From the NCBI GenBank assembly GCA_021401465.1, contig JADDMT010000015.1, forward strand, positions 372,001 through 436,000: a stretch of 64,000 nucleotides of DNA, written 5' to 3'. Of this stretch, positions 53,840 to 64,000 are shown piece after piece. Every line of letters starts with the position of its first letter. Position 1 is the first letter of the stretch. Under the pieces are notes generated by a model. The model made no database searches. It had not been told where the DNA came from and saw only the letters and a list, made by a program, of their open reading frames with translations. Made by a program: the position numbers and the translations under genes. Origin of the DNA: Teratosphaeria epicoccoides (Eukaryota > Ascomycota > Dothideomycetes > Mycosphaerellales > Teratosphaeriaceae).

Positions 53840-54809
53840 CTAGTGCACCATCACATCAGCCTGGTGCGGTTGATGCTGCACGTCCAGTTTCGCAGCAGTG
53901 TTGCCGTCGTCCATCTCCATGTCGTCGCCACCAGGCCCGGCCTCACCTTCGCCTTCCTCCTCTGCCTCTTCATCCTCCAGATCTTCCTCATCCTCCTCCT
54001 CGCTCTCAGCCTCCAGGTCTTCTGAAGCATTGTCGTCAATTTCCTCAGCATCTTTGCCGTTGGTACTCACGCCCTCCATGTCATGGTCTTCGCCTTCCAA
54101 CTTCGCCTTAGCACTCTCCTCGGCATCAGCGACCTCGGCAACCTCCTCCTCCTCCTCCTCTTCGTCAGCCCCGTACTTTGCCTCGTCATCTTCAGCCTGA
54201 TCGACGCCTGGCTGCTCTGGAGGGAAGTCCGCTGGTGCACTCTCCTCAGTATCCCACTTGATCGCGAATCGAGTCACTCTTGGTTTCTCTGCTAGAATGC
54301 TTCTCCGGATCTTCTCCCACACGGGCTTCGCTGGTGGCTCCTCGGCCAATGCCTCATCTGTGTACTCATTGTTGACGTAGTAGCCGACGCGGACGAATTC
54401 GCGGTCGTCGTAGGAGCAGCTGAGCAGAATTACAGTGACACCAAGAATCTCAGTGGAAGGAATGCGGGTGGTGTCTGGTGCATCGGCTTCGAAGACGAAC
54501 TTGTTGACGCCGACAGGGATTGGCCCAACGAGGAGAGAGTCGAGCTCTTGATCATGCTCGGAGCTATCACGTGAGTCAGTGCTGTGCCGTACAACAAGTC
54601 ACCATTACCTGGAGCGTAAAGCCGGCCCATCGTAGCAAAGGCAAAAGATGGCAGACTTACGAAGTGGCTGAGCCGACATATGTGAGCTTCCACTCGAGGT
54701 CTTTCTGAAGCGGCTCGAGACACTCAAACGTGATCTCAAACTCGTACGGCGCATTAAACGGCGCTGGATTGTTGCGCACAGTAACGTTCAGCAAAGATAC
54801 TGTCGCCAT
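53840..54809 (-). CDS. ASF1: Histone chaperone Asf1
   Basis: Asf1 binds H3-H4 dimers and hands them to CAF-1 or HIRA for nucleosome assembly. Exons 54809-54661 and 54563-53840, with a 97-bp intron, give 290 aa. The N-terminal immunoglobulin-like domain is near-invariant: [80 protein letters not shown] and [10 protein letters not shown]. The C-terminal 130 residues are a fungal-type Asp/Glu tail, ending in a short Asp/His/Gln-rich end. Identification is firm. ACGCG motifs upstream suggest S-phase control. Confidence 0.96.
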
Positions 54810-55220
54810 TGTGGATGTTTGTATATGAGAGCTTCACAGAATGTGCTCAATGCTCTCGCTTGAGCTGCTTCTCGAAAAGTCCTACTCGATAAGTCGTGTG
54901 CTCGCGCCTCGAACTGATGTCGATGTTGTGGTTTGAGAGAAGATTGTAAGGTAGTAGTAGAAAAGGGAAGAGCGGTGTTTGGAGTTGGATCGAGAAAGCG
55001 CGGACGCCAACGCGACGCGCAGGCGCGGACGCTATCGCACGGTTCGGGCCGTTGAACGAACAACCGCGATATATGCTTGTCTTGCATCACCGCAGCCGTG
55101 GCAGACACCCGGCGTGGACGGCGGTGGTAAAGCCAGTATAGCGGCACATAAGTGATTCACAGTAGTCACTTATTCCGTGGACTCGACCAAGATGTTGCTG
55201 TCTTCTACAGTGGCAGCTTT
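54810..55220. promoter_or_regulatory. ASF1: ASF1 promoter with paired ACGCG motifs
   Basis: Two adjoining ACGCG words lie in AACGCGACGCGC at 55009-55020, about 200 bp upstream of ASF1. This is the core of the MBF/MCB box (ACGCGT) that drives G1/S genes in fungi, though the full hexamer is absent. The stretch also lies just beyond the stop of the YVC1-like gene on the same strand. Confidence 0.35.
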
Positions 55221-57581
55221 CTAGACATCCGCAGTACCCTCTATACCTGTAGGCGCCCCTGTACTCATCATCGTCGTACTTCTTCGTCTCCAAGCCCCAA
55301 TCCCAAACCTGTGTCCCGGATCTCGACTCATTCCCCTCATCAATCCACCCCCACTGTACTCACTCATGCTTCTACTCCCTCTTCTTCTTCTCAACGCATG
55401 CAGGTACTCATTCCCAGCGCCGTGGCCCAGATCCTCATCGACACGCAGCACATCGTCCACATCATCCATCTCATCAAGAACACTTTGTGGCGGCTCAGCC
55501 TCAAATACTTGTTGCAGGGAGCCGTGCGCGCCAAAATGCTCCCACATCTGCAGCCAGCTATGCTTACGTGGTGGCGAGAGGACACTTGATCGTTTCCAGA
55601 GGTAGCGACGCTCGTAGAGTGTAATGAGCACGAGAAAAGGAGCGTTCAGAACGCGGACTGCAGTGATATTGACTTTGTGGAACCACCGCGGCGTTAGGGT
55701 CCATTTGAGCGGGAGCAGAATTAGCAGAGCCAGGACGTTAAAGGGCGGGCGGTAGGCGAACAAAGCATCGGACTTGACGCCTTCGAATGTCAAGACAGCG
55801 CGGCGGAATTGGATTTCTGCAGTTGCATTTTGAGCCAAATTTGTGTATGTGTTCGAGAGCATAGCCACCAGGATCGTCAGGAACAGTGTGTTCCCAAGAA
55901 ATGCGAATGTGATCATCAGTGTCGGTCCAAGGAACCAGTGCATCTCGGCGCTCCGCTGGATGCCAGTTCCGTCCAGGCCAAACCAAATCCAGAGCATCCA
56001 CTTCCCAATCGTAACAACAGAATGCCGCACAAACCCATCTTGAGCCTCACTCAACCACCGCAGAGCAATAAGGAAGCCGCCAAAGCACCAAGCCGCCAGC
56101 ACCGTCAAAAATGTAAAGTCCGCCATCATGGCTCGTAGCGAAATGAACAGCATATTCTCCGGCATCATACAGAAAGCCAATCGTGGCAGCAGTATCGGAG
56201 CAGCCATCGAAATGACATCTATCGCAAGTTTGCTCGTGCTGGCGTCCAGATTCGTCAAGCCGTGCATTCGAATGCCAAAGTAGACCCAGAAGATGATCAC
56301 GAATGTGATATCTAGAAACGACCATAAGTTCTCAGTATGCACTGTCCAGCCGTGCTCGCAGATGGACGCAATCTCGTCTAGCACCCAGCCCATGGCGTAG
56401 ATGTCGAAGACGAGCTCTTCGATCGTGAATCTGAGATGTTCCGGTCCAAGCGCGTGTGCCTTGTTGACCATCATGGAGATGTACAAGGCCAGTAACACGA
56501 CGAATTGGCATCCCTCGATGATATTTCTCGTTCTGGGAACAACTAAACGGTATTGATTTAGGATTGGTGCTTTCCTTGGATCGTAAAGAGATATGCCTCG
56601 ACTTTTGTAATGATCAGGCAGAATGTCGATGAAAGACGTTGGGGTGTAGATGATGCGACCTCGGTAGACATTCTCGACAATCTTCTGGCAGGCAGAAGTC
56701 GACAGAAAGGATTTCGACTCGGAGACGATCGCGACTTCGAGAGCGGTAAGCATGTGCATGTGTTCCGCCCGCGCCCAGCCCCATCGCACTGTCCAGTGCG
56801 GTATTTCTCGTTGTGCCCTGGCAACTTCAGGGGGCGCGTTCTGAAACGGTTCGAAGCCTGCTACTAATACATTCGCGAGCATCAATAATCCCTCTCTGCC
56901 TTCGTGATCTTCATCAAAGCGACGCAGCACGCGAGACGCGATGAGCTCGCAGACTTGGGCACGGGTAATATTGACTGTTTGGTGGTGCGCCTGATAGCTT
57001 TGCTCTCGCAGGAATTGTATTCGGTTTACCAATAAGCAGTACACGGTCGAGACATCGTCTGGATCGTAGAGGTGATCAACTAGCGGTCTAATGACGGCGA
57101 CGTTCATGCGCGGGGACTTGAGTTGGTCCACGGAATATGGATCGTCTATGGCCACTTATCAGTTGTGTCCTAATCCTGCACCATGCTCTGCCTGCATACC
57201 TATACTAGCAATCACCAGCCGTCTAATCTTGTGTATGGTCGTGTATATAGGCAAGCTCCTATGCGGATTGGGCGCCCTGGGTTCATCGCTCTGTCTCGGT
57301 GGATAGCATCCATCATCATCTGCTAATTCATCATCTCCAAGCAGCGTCTCCTGCTCCTCCCGCGCCCTAGCCAATCGCAAAGCTTCACTCAGACTCTTGC
57401 TGCTCTCTCCTCGCATGGTACTTCGAGTGTACAGCTGCGGCCTTTGCGGCTCTTCGAGCTGGATATGGGAGTTGCTGCCAGCATAGTCGCTTCCATTTCT
57501 TTGTAATGCCCCGAAGCCATTTGCATCTCTGGAAGAATTTCGGGAGTGATTGAGGTTGTACGCGCCATTTGATGAGGCCAT
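55221..57581 (-). CDS. YVC1: TRP-type vacuolar calcium channel, Yvc1-like
   Basis: Yvc1 channels release calcium from the vacuole under osmotic or mechanical stress. Exons 57581-57200 and 57145-55221, with a 54-bp intron, give 768 aa. The N-terminus is Ser/Asn-rich and cytosolic. Family blocks are IRPLVDHLYDPDDVSTVYCL, LVNRIQFLREQSYQAHHQTV and ITRAQVCELIASRVLRRFDE. A membrane part follows with NLWSFLDITFVIIFWVYFGI, LTVLAAWCFGGFLIALRWL, and a pore-region helix WMLWIWFGLDGTGIQ before the last span LGNTLFLTILVAMLSNTYTN. The C-terminal cytosolic tail is rich in Arg and Gly and has the acidic run DEMDDVDDVLRVDEDLG, as in fungal homologues. The 54-bp intron restores phase (I-DDPYSVD). Confidence 0.92.
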
Positions 57582-58516
57582 GCATGGAAGTCTCGAGTCG
57601 CCTTAGTGTCTCATGATCGAGTAACGTATTTACTATAGATGTTACGAGGAAGTGGTATGGACAAAAATTCGGATCGAGGCCTTCGTGCATATGCTTTGGC
57701 GGGGAAGCTCTGCAGTGGGCGCACAGGTACCTCCACGAACTCGAAATCCATCGGTATCCGAGAATATGCGGCTGGCAATGTTTCTCATGATTCATCTCGT
57801 TCGGCATTGCAATAGCTGAACACCAACGACGATATGCCATCTTCAATGCAGTTTGTAAGTGGTCCTTCCATAGGCATTATCGACTTGCCGCGATCACATG
57901 CAGTTGGTCGCCCCTCGTACATCTTTATGTACTCTCCAACTCGCTGTACAGATACTGTGGTTGTCCTACCAAAATTTCCATCTCGCAGCAATGTTGTTTC
58001 ATGTCCTTGTAGGATCGACGACAGCAAAAAGAGCGTCTCATTTTAGTACGTGAAGAATGAGCAGCAAGAGAGGGGACAAAATTGTGGATAGCATGCTGGC
58101 AATCTTTTCCCATTGGTCGCTGAGGACAGGATTCGACTGAAGATGGGATGTTAGTCGAGAGCAGACAAACTAGGTGCGTTTGCATCGCTTACACCTGCGC
58201 GCCCGAAGGCATCAGATAGCAAGAACCAATTGATTCAAGTCTGACTCGTTAACCACCTGCAGGGAGAGGTCAGTCGATGGCACGAAGTTATAGTGGCGAA
58301 GGTTCCATACTCCGACACCTCAGCTGCTGCGTAACTTTGATCACGGAGCGAGCTGTATCATTTATATCGTGGACATTTTCCTCATCCCAGCTGCAAGAAG
58401 GATTGGCAATGGCTCCTCGCATCCCTGCACATCCTCAAAACGGTCCTCCGTGCTGTGCTCAAATCTGTGCTAATACTCATCTGAATAGTAAGGGAAGAGT
58501 TCTCCACACGAGCTGC
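57582..58516. other. Gene-free stretch before the acetyltransferase
   Basis: About 0.9 kb. Minus-strand frames near 57785-58027 have some coding-like runs (VGEYIKMYEGRPTACDRGKS) but no domain, clear start or splice link. No call made. Confidence 0.35.
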
Positions 58517-59245
58517 TTAGTGCTTCCTCTCCGGCACATCCTCAAGTGGCTTCACCTTCCTCACAACTCTCGCCGGGCTTCCAATAGCGACGCTCCAGCT
58601 TGGCACATCCTTCGTCACGACACTTCCAGCTCCAATCGTGCATCCATTCCCTATCGTCACACCAGGCAGGACCACCACATTACCACCAACCCAGCAGTCA
58701 CTCCCTACCGTGATCGGTCTCGCATACTCCACGTCGTCTCTCCTGCTCTGGACCTCTGTTTCATGTGTGGCAGTCAGAATACTGATGTTGGGCCCAAACA
58801 TGCATCTATCCCCTATAGTGACGAGAGCACAGTCGAGGATTACCAGATTAAAATTTGAGTAGAAGCGGTCTCCTAGTCGAATGTTGCAGCCGTAGTCTAT
58901 AGAGAATGGCGGCTCAATGAATGCTCCGCCGTCCAGCTTCCCTACCAGCTGTCTGAGAAGTTCGAGACGACCAGCCTCGAGCGTGCTGAAGTCTGCATCT
59001 GGATCTTCAGGAAAGTAGACATTGTAGTCACGCATCCATCTTCGACCCTTGAAGCGAGCAGTGGCTAGTGCTTTATCCTGCGCATCGTATCTAGAAATTA
59101 TCAACACTCTGCTTCAACGACCTAATATGGAGAGCAACCCTCACAGCATGCCTGAGATCATCCGCTCATATTGGTCTCCCGATGGCTTGTGGCTGAGCTG
59201 CATGGCCTTTTCTAACTCCTTCGGATTCTTTGATGATGCTGCCAT
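58517..59245 (-). CDS. Maltose/galactoside-type O-acetyltransferase (left-handed beta-helix)
   Basis: Hexapeptide-repeat enzymes of the LacA/Maa/NodL type acetylate sugars from acetyl-CoA. Exons 59245-59145 and 59090-58517, with a 54-bp intron, give 224 aa. The first exon (MAASSKNPKELEKAMQLSHK and GDQYERMISGM) supplies the usual Mac domain start; the second continues YDAQDKALATARFKGRRWMR. Next come YGCNIRLGDRFYSNFNLVIL and ALVTIGDRCMFGPNISILTA, followed by the catalytic TATHETE-type loop and coils such as ITVGSDCWVGGNVVVLPGVT and IGNGCTIGAGSVVTKDV. The sequence ends PARVVRKVKPLEDVPE. Bacterial and fungal members are alike. The acceptor in fungi is not known. Confidence 0.9.
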
Positions 59246-59699
59246 GGTATAGGTGGATGAACGCAGACGGAGTGAAAGAAAGAAAATACGGACTCTTTGC
59301 AACGGGGCGGTTGGCACCTACCTCCTGTCTCTCAAACAATACGATCCTGCTCTCCACTACAAAAGATTTCCGATCTGGCATGTCCACACTACCGCGATAA
59401 CAATCGCGCGAATACTTCTTCATTGTCAAAGCGATGCGAAGACCATCTTAGCGGCTTCGGCCTTGGCGGGTCAAGCGGAGTCGCCCAATTTTGGATTTGC
59501 TCGGACAGCGAGGCAATGTTCTCGACAAAAGGTTGCTCGTGTCCCACCACGGGACTCTCCTTTGCTGATATATATCATGGCTTATGGAGCCATTCACAAC
59601 AGATCACAACATCTCGTGAAAGGAACCTGCGAAGTCAACCAGGCGCAAAGCATCGTTCCACCGAGTATCACAGAGTACCGCCAACTTCCCCACCCCGCC
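59246..59699. other. Divergent promoter of the acetyltransferase and NEP1
   Basis: About 450 bp. Minor TATA-like strings are present (TGATATATATCATGG at about 59569). No gene recognised. Confidence 0.4.
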
Positions 59700-60749
59700 A
59701 TGTCAGCATTGCCCGAACAGGCCAGTAATGGCGGCGTGAAGATAGAAGAGCCAGGGAAATCGCAGCTCAACGGAGGAGCAGCGGAGTTTATTGGAAGAAG
59801 GCCTAGCTCTGGTGGGCGTGATACAAAGCGATTGAGTGAGTAGAACCTCCTTTTGCATGCACGGGCCCCGCCCGTGCCCGAGTCAATTTGCGCGGAGATA
59901 TTTCAACATCTTCTCTCCCACATCATCAACATAAGCATCGCCTTTCAACAAGGTCGTGCCATGGCGACTAACCACTCGTTTGGTCTTGCAGGAATGCAGA
60001 CGCAATCACTCCCGCCGCCATCACTCCCCAATCTAGTCGCTGAGCAAGCGCATCCGATACCATCTTCCGACAAGGATACAAAGCGCTTGATAGTAGTGCT
60101 GTCCAACGCGTCGCTCGAGACGTACAAAGCATCACAAGGCAACTCTCATAATCCGCGACCGAACGGGAAAGACGCAGCAAAATACAGCCTGCTCAACAGT
60201 GATGAGCATATCGGCGTAATGAGGAAGATGAACCGCGACATCAGTGATGCCAGACCGGACATCACTCACCAGTGTCTTTTGACACTCCTCGATTCGCCTG
60301 TCAACAAGGCTGGCAAGCTGCAAATATACATCCACACTGCGAAGGGCGTGCTCATCGAGGTCAGCCCGACTGTGCGTATCCCGCGTACTTTCAAGCGATT
60401 TGCTGGTCTTATGGTGCAGCTCCTGCACACACTGAGCATCAGATCCACGACCAGCCCGGAGAAGCTGCTCAAAGTCATTCGCAACCCAATAACGGATCAT
60501 TTACCACCAAACTGCCGAAAGGTCACGCTGTCATTCGACGCGCCGGTTGTGCGCGTACGGGATTATGTTGCGGACCTAGGACCGAAGGAGAGCATCTGTG
60601 TCTTCATTGGCGCTATGGCAAAGGGTGCGGATACGTTCGCGGACCAATTTAAGGATGACGCCATCAGTATCAGCAACTACAGCCTGTCCGCCTCTGTGGC
60701 GTGCAGTAAATTCTGCCATGCTGCAGAAGAAGTTTGGGACATCATCTAG
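59700..60749 (+). CDS. EMG1: rRNA pseudouridine methyltransferase Nep1/Emg1
   Basis: Nep1 is a SPOUT-class enzyme that N1-methylates a hypermodified pseudouridine of 18S rRNA and assists 40S assembly in the nucleolus. Exons 59700-59835 and 59992-60749 give 297 aa if the intron runs 59836-59991 (156 bp). A second start inside the intron region at 59853 is possible. Core motifs are [60 protein letters not shown] and [20 protein letters not shown]. The SAM-binding knot follows, with [18 protein letters not shown] and [19 protein letters not shown]. The sequence DTKRL recurs before and after the intron. Confidence 0.94.
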
Positions 60750-62228
60750 GCGTGCGGTCGACGCTGGCTGTGCGACTTTTGGATCAAAATATCGACTGGG
60801 CGTTCGTGCATGGATGGGCGGCAGGGTGCACCTTCTGGAACAAGAGTCCCAAGGCAAGTAGGTTTCGCATTTGGAAGTAATGGCTGGCTGCGATCGCAAC
60901 ATCAGGCCGGCGATTCTTCAAGGGAGCTTGATGTCAACATCATGTGGAGACAGGTCGCAAGGCATCTGCGGTACATGTCACGACATTGCGAGAGACAATG
61001 AAAACAGCTTTTATCAAGATCATATACTCACCTCCCAACTTGCAAACACTCCTTCCCTATCTCTTTCCGGCCGCCACAACATCCATCTCCCACACACGCT
61101 CTGCTCGGTCTACACAGTATCGTTCCTTATCTGGTTTCCAGTTCCTCTCGAACTCATTCAAAGTGGCCGCTGGGCGATTGACCGCGTCATCCCACTGTGT
61201 CGTATGAGCGAGCACGAGCAAAGTTGCAGGTGACAGAATTGCCGGTAGAGCTTGGTGCCGGTGTCCATGCCGTGTTGGTGAAGTGGTCAGATGCTCTTGG
61301 CTCTTGGTGATTAAGAAGCCCCAAGGCTGACGTGAGGCATGAGTGAGAAAATTTTTTCCTTGGTGGGATGGATCCAGTGCATAGTGCCGGTGCCATGCCC
61401 ATGTTCGCATCTGTGGTCATGCCTGGTGGAAGGCATGGCACGATGCACTACCTACATTGCTCTGCTGGAACGACAGTCTCATGTTATGATGGATCCTTTC
61501 ATCTGCGTAGTCGGACCGCTCGACCACCGTTCAATTTTTTGAGCTTCATGTTGTGCCCTGTGTTTCAGGTCGGAGATTTGATTGACGCGAAAGAGCCGTT
61601 TTTATTAGTGCGCTTCATGTCTAATATGGAATCGACGACAACGTCTCACAAGGACGACTGCCGCCCGCACAAAAGTTACATCAGATTTTGCAGACATTTG
61701 TCCGCGACCTTGGCGCACTTGATCTTGTTGGAGTGCCTAGTTCCCTCCTTGCGATGATGGCGGTGCATGCAGTACCTAATACTTTGACGCCTTTTGAGGC
61801 GTCAGCTGCGTGGCAAATTTCAACCTGTACATCCTCAGCTGCGCAAAGTCAATTCTCATCTCGCAACAATCCCTCTGTCCATCCGGTACAATGGACTAGG
61901 CTTAAGGCGACGATTCCCTTGGCTGCCTGTCTTCTCTCAACCGCGACATTCAAGGCCCGGCTTGGTGATTCTTTTGGGACTTGGCAGCGGAACCTGCCCA
62001 TATTGATGTCTTAATGTTGCGACAAATCTGAAGAGTTTACTCACTGGGATCCCTGGATCGGAGCTGCTTGAGTTATGAATAGGCACCACGTTAGGAGATT
62101 ATGGAGAGACATGTGCTCTACCATGATGCCACCAAAGGCCCATAAAGAGACATGTGAATCCTCCTGCGGCTATGCTGAACCTCATCTACGAGGAAACTTC
62201 TGCGAGGCCAACATTGGCGCTGGGCACA
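60750..62228. other. Gene-poor stretch of 1.5 kb
   Basis: No recognised gene. A minus-strand frame (61057-61410) ends in a coding-like run, EFERNWKPDKERYCVDRAER, but has no domain, start context or splice partner. Other frames are Ser/Pro/His-rich shadows. Confidence 0.35.
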
Positions 62229-63702
62229 ATGATATTCCCCCTTTTGACATTGACAGGGCTATGTTTGGTCTCAGCAAGCCCCAAGCCAGATGAAGCAGAG
62301 ACCATTGAACGAGACGTGGTAGTCATTGGCGGTGGCGCCAGTGGTACTTACACGGCAATACGGCTGCAGCAGGAGAAGAAGACCGTGGCACTCATTGAGA
62401 AGGAATGTATTCTGGGTGGTCATACGGACACTTATGTCGACGCGGAGACGGGTAAAAGCTTCGACTTTGGTGTCGGAATTTTCGATGGTCAATCCAATGT
62501 AGTGCGGGAGTTTATCGCGTCACTCAACATTCCGATAGTCTCAGCCGGTTCAGGTACAGGTTCCGCGGGCGGTCCAAATGTTGACCAAGTGGCTGTGAAC
62601 TTCGCTTCTGGGATCAAGCTGCCTGAGGTTCCTCAGAACCAGACCGATGTTGCGACTGCGTTTGGAGCCTATTTGGCGGAAATCGCCAAGTACCCCTTCC
62701 TGGATACGGGATTCAATCTACCCTCGCCTGTACCTGATGATTTGCTCCTGACTTGGGGTGAATTCGTCGACAAATACGAGCTTGGACCGATTGCCTTCAT
62801 TCTCTCGCAGTACATTCAAGGCGTTGGGAACATCCTTGAGCAGACAGCACTATATGTTATCAAATACGCCTCAGCTGCCACAGTCACCAACATACTGAAG
62901 CAAGGCTTCATCACCACGGCTCGCCAAAACAACCAAGAGATATATGACGCCGCACTTGCGAAACTAGGGGACGATGCATTCGTCGACTCTCAGGTCACGA
63001 GCATTACCCGTACCGATGCAGAAGTCTTAGTCTCCGTCTCGACTCCAGAGAAAACTCAGCTCCGGATCAAAGCAAAAAAGCTTGTGATATCGATCCCGCC
63101 AAAGCTTGAAATCTTGAAGCCGTTCTTGGACGTCAACGAAGAGGAAAGCGCGCTATTTTGCAAGTTCAACAACAGCTACTATTGGGACGCTGTACTGAAG
63201 AACACCGGGGTCCCGGACTCGGTCTATCTGTCGAACGTGGATGAGAATGCACTATATGCTATCCCAGCTTCTCCAGGTCTATATGGCCTCAACCCGGCAG
63301 GGATTCCTGGTCTGAAAACGGCATATTACAGCAGCCCATTCTACCTGTCAGACGACGAGGTCAAGGCGGACATCTTGGCAACGATTGATCGTCTCGTCAA
63401 GGGTCTAGGTTATCCTACACCGTATGGCGAGCCGACGTTCGAGAGATTCAATGCACACAGTAAGCAGGCTTGCATTCAGAGGCCCGCTGATCAATGACTG
63501 ACAACTGCCGCTTCCAGATCCTTTCGAGCTTACCGTCAGCACTGAAGCCATCAAGAATGGCTTCTACTCGAAGTTTGAGAGTTTGCAGGGCCAAAGCAAC
63601 ACTTGGTGGACAGGAGCCAACTGGCAAGGAGCTCCGGACTCGAGTCTGATCTGGAAGTACACTGAACATAGGGTGTTGCCTGGGCTCTTGGCGTCTGTGT
63701 AA
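62229..63702 (+). CDS. Secreted FAD-dependent amine-oxidase-like protein
   Basis: A flavoprotein of the FAD/NAD(P)-binding superfamily, nearest in my recollection to fungal beta-cyclopiazonate dehydrogenase-like oxidases. Exons 62229-63459 and 63518-63702, with a 58-bp intron, give 471 aa. The start at 62229 yields a signal peptide (MIFPLLTLTGLCLVSAS); the frame is open 75 bases further up, but those residues are hydrophilic. The dinucleotide-binding loop is RDVVVIGGGASGTYTAIRLQ, followed by LIEKECILGGHTDTY, the acidic partner strand. The end carries STEAIKNGFYSKFESLQGQS and the FAD-contacting WWTGANW. Secretion suggests a vacuolar or extracellular oxidase. Substrate unknown. Confidence 0.87.
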
Positions 63703-64000
63703 TGTGGGAAGGACAAGCCTTCTGCCGTCCTTCCTGGGTATCTACGACGAACCAACCGTAGTCCTCGTTCTCGTCCGCGGGCGTAATGTTTATCTGCAAA
63801 AGCCAGCGATCACGTCCTTAGAATACTTCGTCCAAACGTTTGAGCGTGTTCATTGACTAGCCACTGTCACTTCCACCTTGTGGTCGTGCACTCGCTGCTT
63901 ACACACCGGCAGGCAGACACGAACAAGGGAAGAGGCAAGCAGAATCGAAATGCAGATCTCAGCGAGAGCCAAGCCGTCCTCAACGTGTCTCTGACCCTCC
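63703..64000. other. Right-edge flank, possible end of an antisense gene
   Basis: On the minus strand, 63800-63715 reads QINITPADENEDYGWFVVDT directly after a GCAG acceptor-like site, and a coding-like run (EGQRHVEDGLALAEICISIL) lies upstream near the window edge. This could be the 3' end of a leftward gene that begins outside the window, but no family was recognised and the stop would overlap the FAD gene. Confidence 0.3.

Noticed and set aside
61057..61410. Minus frame with coding-like C-terminal run
   Set aside because: No family, start context or splice extension; kept as a remark only.
1..64000. Secondary-metabolite cluster
   Set aside because: A methyltransferase, 2OG oxygenase and FAD oxidase are present, but they are far apart, separated by housekeeping genes, and no polyketide, peptide or terpene synthase is seen.

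Overview
The window is nuclear DNA of a filamentous ascomycete (Pezizomycotina). Genes are mono- or few-exon, introns are mostly 50-70 bp with GT..AG ends, and there are fungus-type orthologues such as Ski3, Hrd1, Asf1, Yvc1, Sro7/Lgl, 2-isopropylmalate synthase and Nep1/Emg1. A Dothideomycetes origin is my impression from protein style only; I could not run a search.

Layout. 1-3.7 kb: mitochondrial ClpP, divergent from an uncharacterised mitochondrial-type protein, then a small secreted cysteine-rich protein. 4.9-14.1 kb: a plant cell-wall catabolic block. It holds a Dal5-like MFS carrier, an unsaturated rhamnogalacturonyl hydrolase (GH105), a secreted rhamnogalacturonan lyase (PL4) and a secreted nucleoside hydrolase. 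Three CreA-type boxes lie in the divergent carrier/GH105 promoter. 15.8-25.1 kb: alpha/beta hydrolase, HAUS1, a minisatellite-filled promoter, SKI3, MAM33 and the mitochondrial citrate carrier. 25.1-30.9 kb: gene-poor and decayed, dominated by the relic of a HET-NACHT-ankyrin (STAND/NLR) gene. 30.9-37.7 kb: a GPI-type surface protein, LEU4 and HRD1. 37.7-39.4 kb: a degenerate repeat island with an LTR-like element and a broken tRNA-Glu-like sequence. 39.4-46.8 kb: a methyltransferase carrying a 16-bp tandem duplication, a Gly/Ser-rich hydrophilic protein, a peroxisomal acyl-CoA thioesterase, a 2OG oxygenase and an F-box protein. 47.5-60.7 kb: a LEA-like/MAPEG chimera, Sro7/Lgl, eIF3k, ASF1, the Yvc1 TRP channel, a maltose/galactoside-type acetyltransferase and NEP1. 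62.2-63.7 kb: a secreted FAD-dependent amine-oxidase-like protein.

How genes may work together. The PL4 lyase has a signal peptide and would cut rhamnogalacturonan I outside the cell. The GH105 enzyme has no visible signal peptide and would trim the unsaturated products inside, which needs an importer, and an MFS carrier is divergently transcribed from it. Most other genes are conserved housekeeping functions with no evident co-regulation. The most unusual points are the HET-STAND relic, the methyltransferase duplication that may be rescued by a new intron, the 118-bp higher-order minisatellite in a divergent promoter, and the MAPEG fusion. Exon borders are my own readings of splice signals and reading frame and have not been checked against transcripts.
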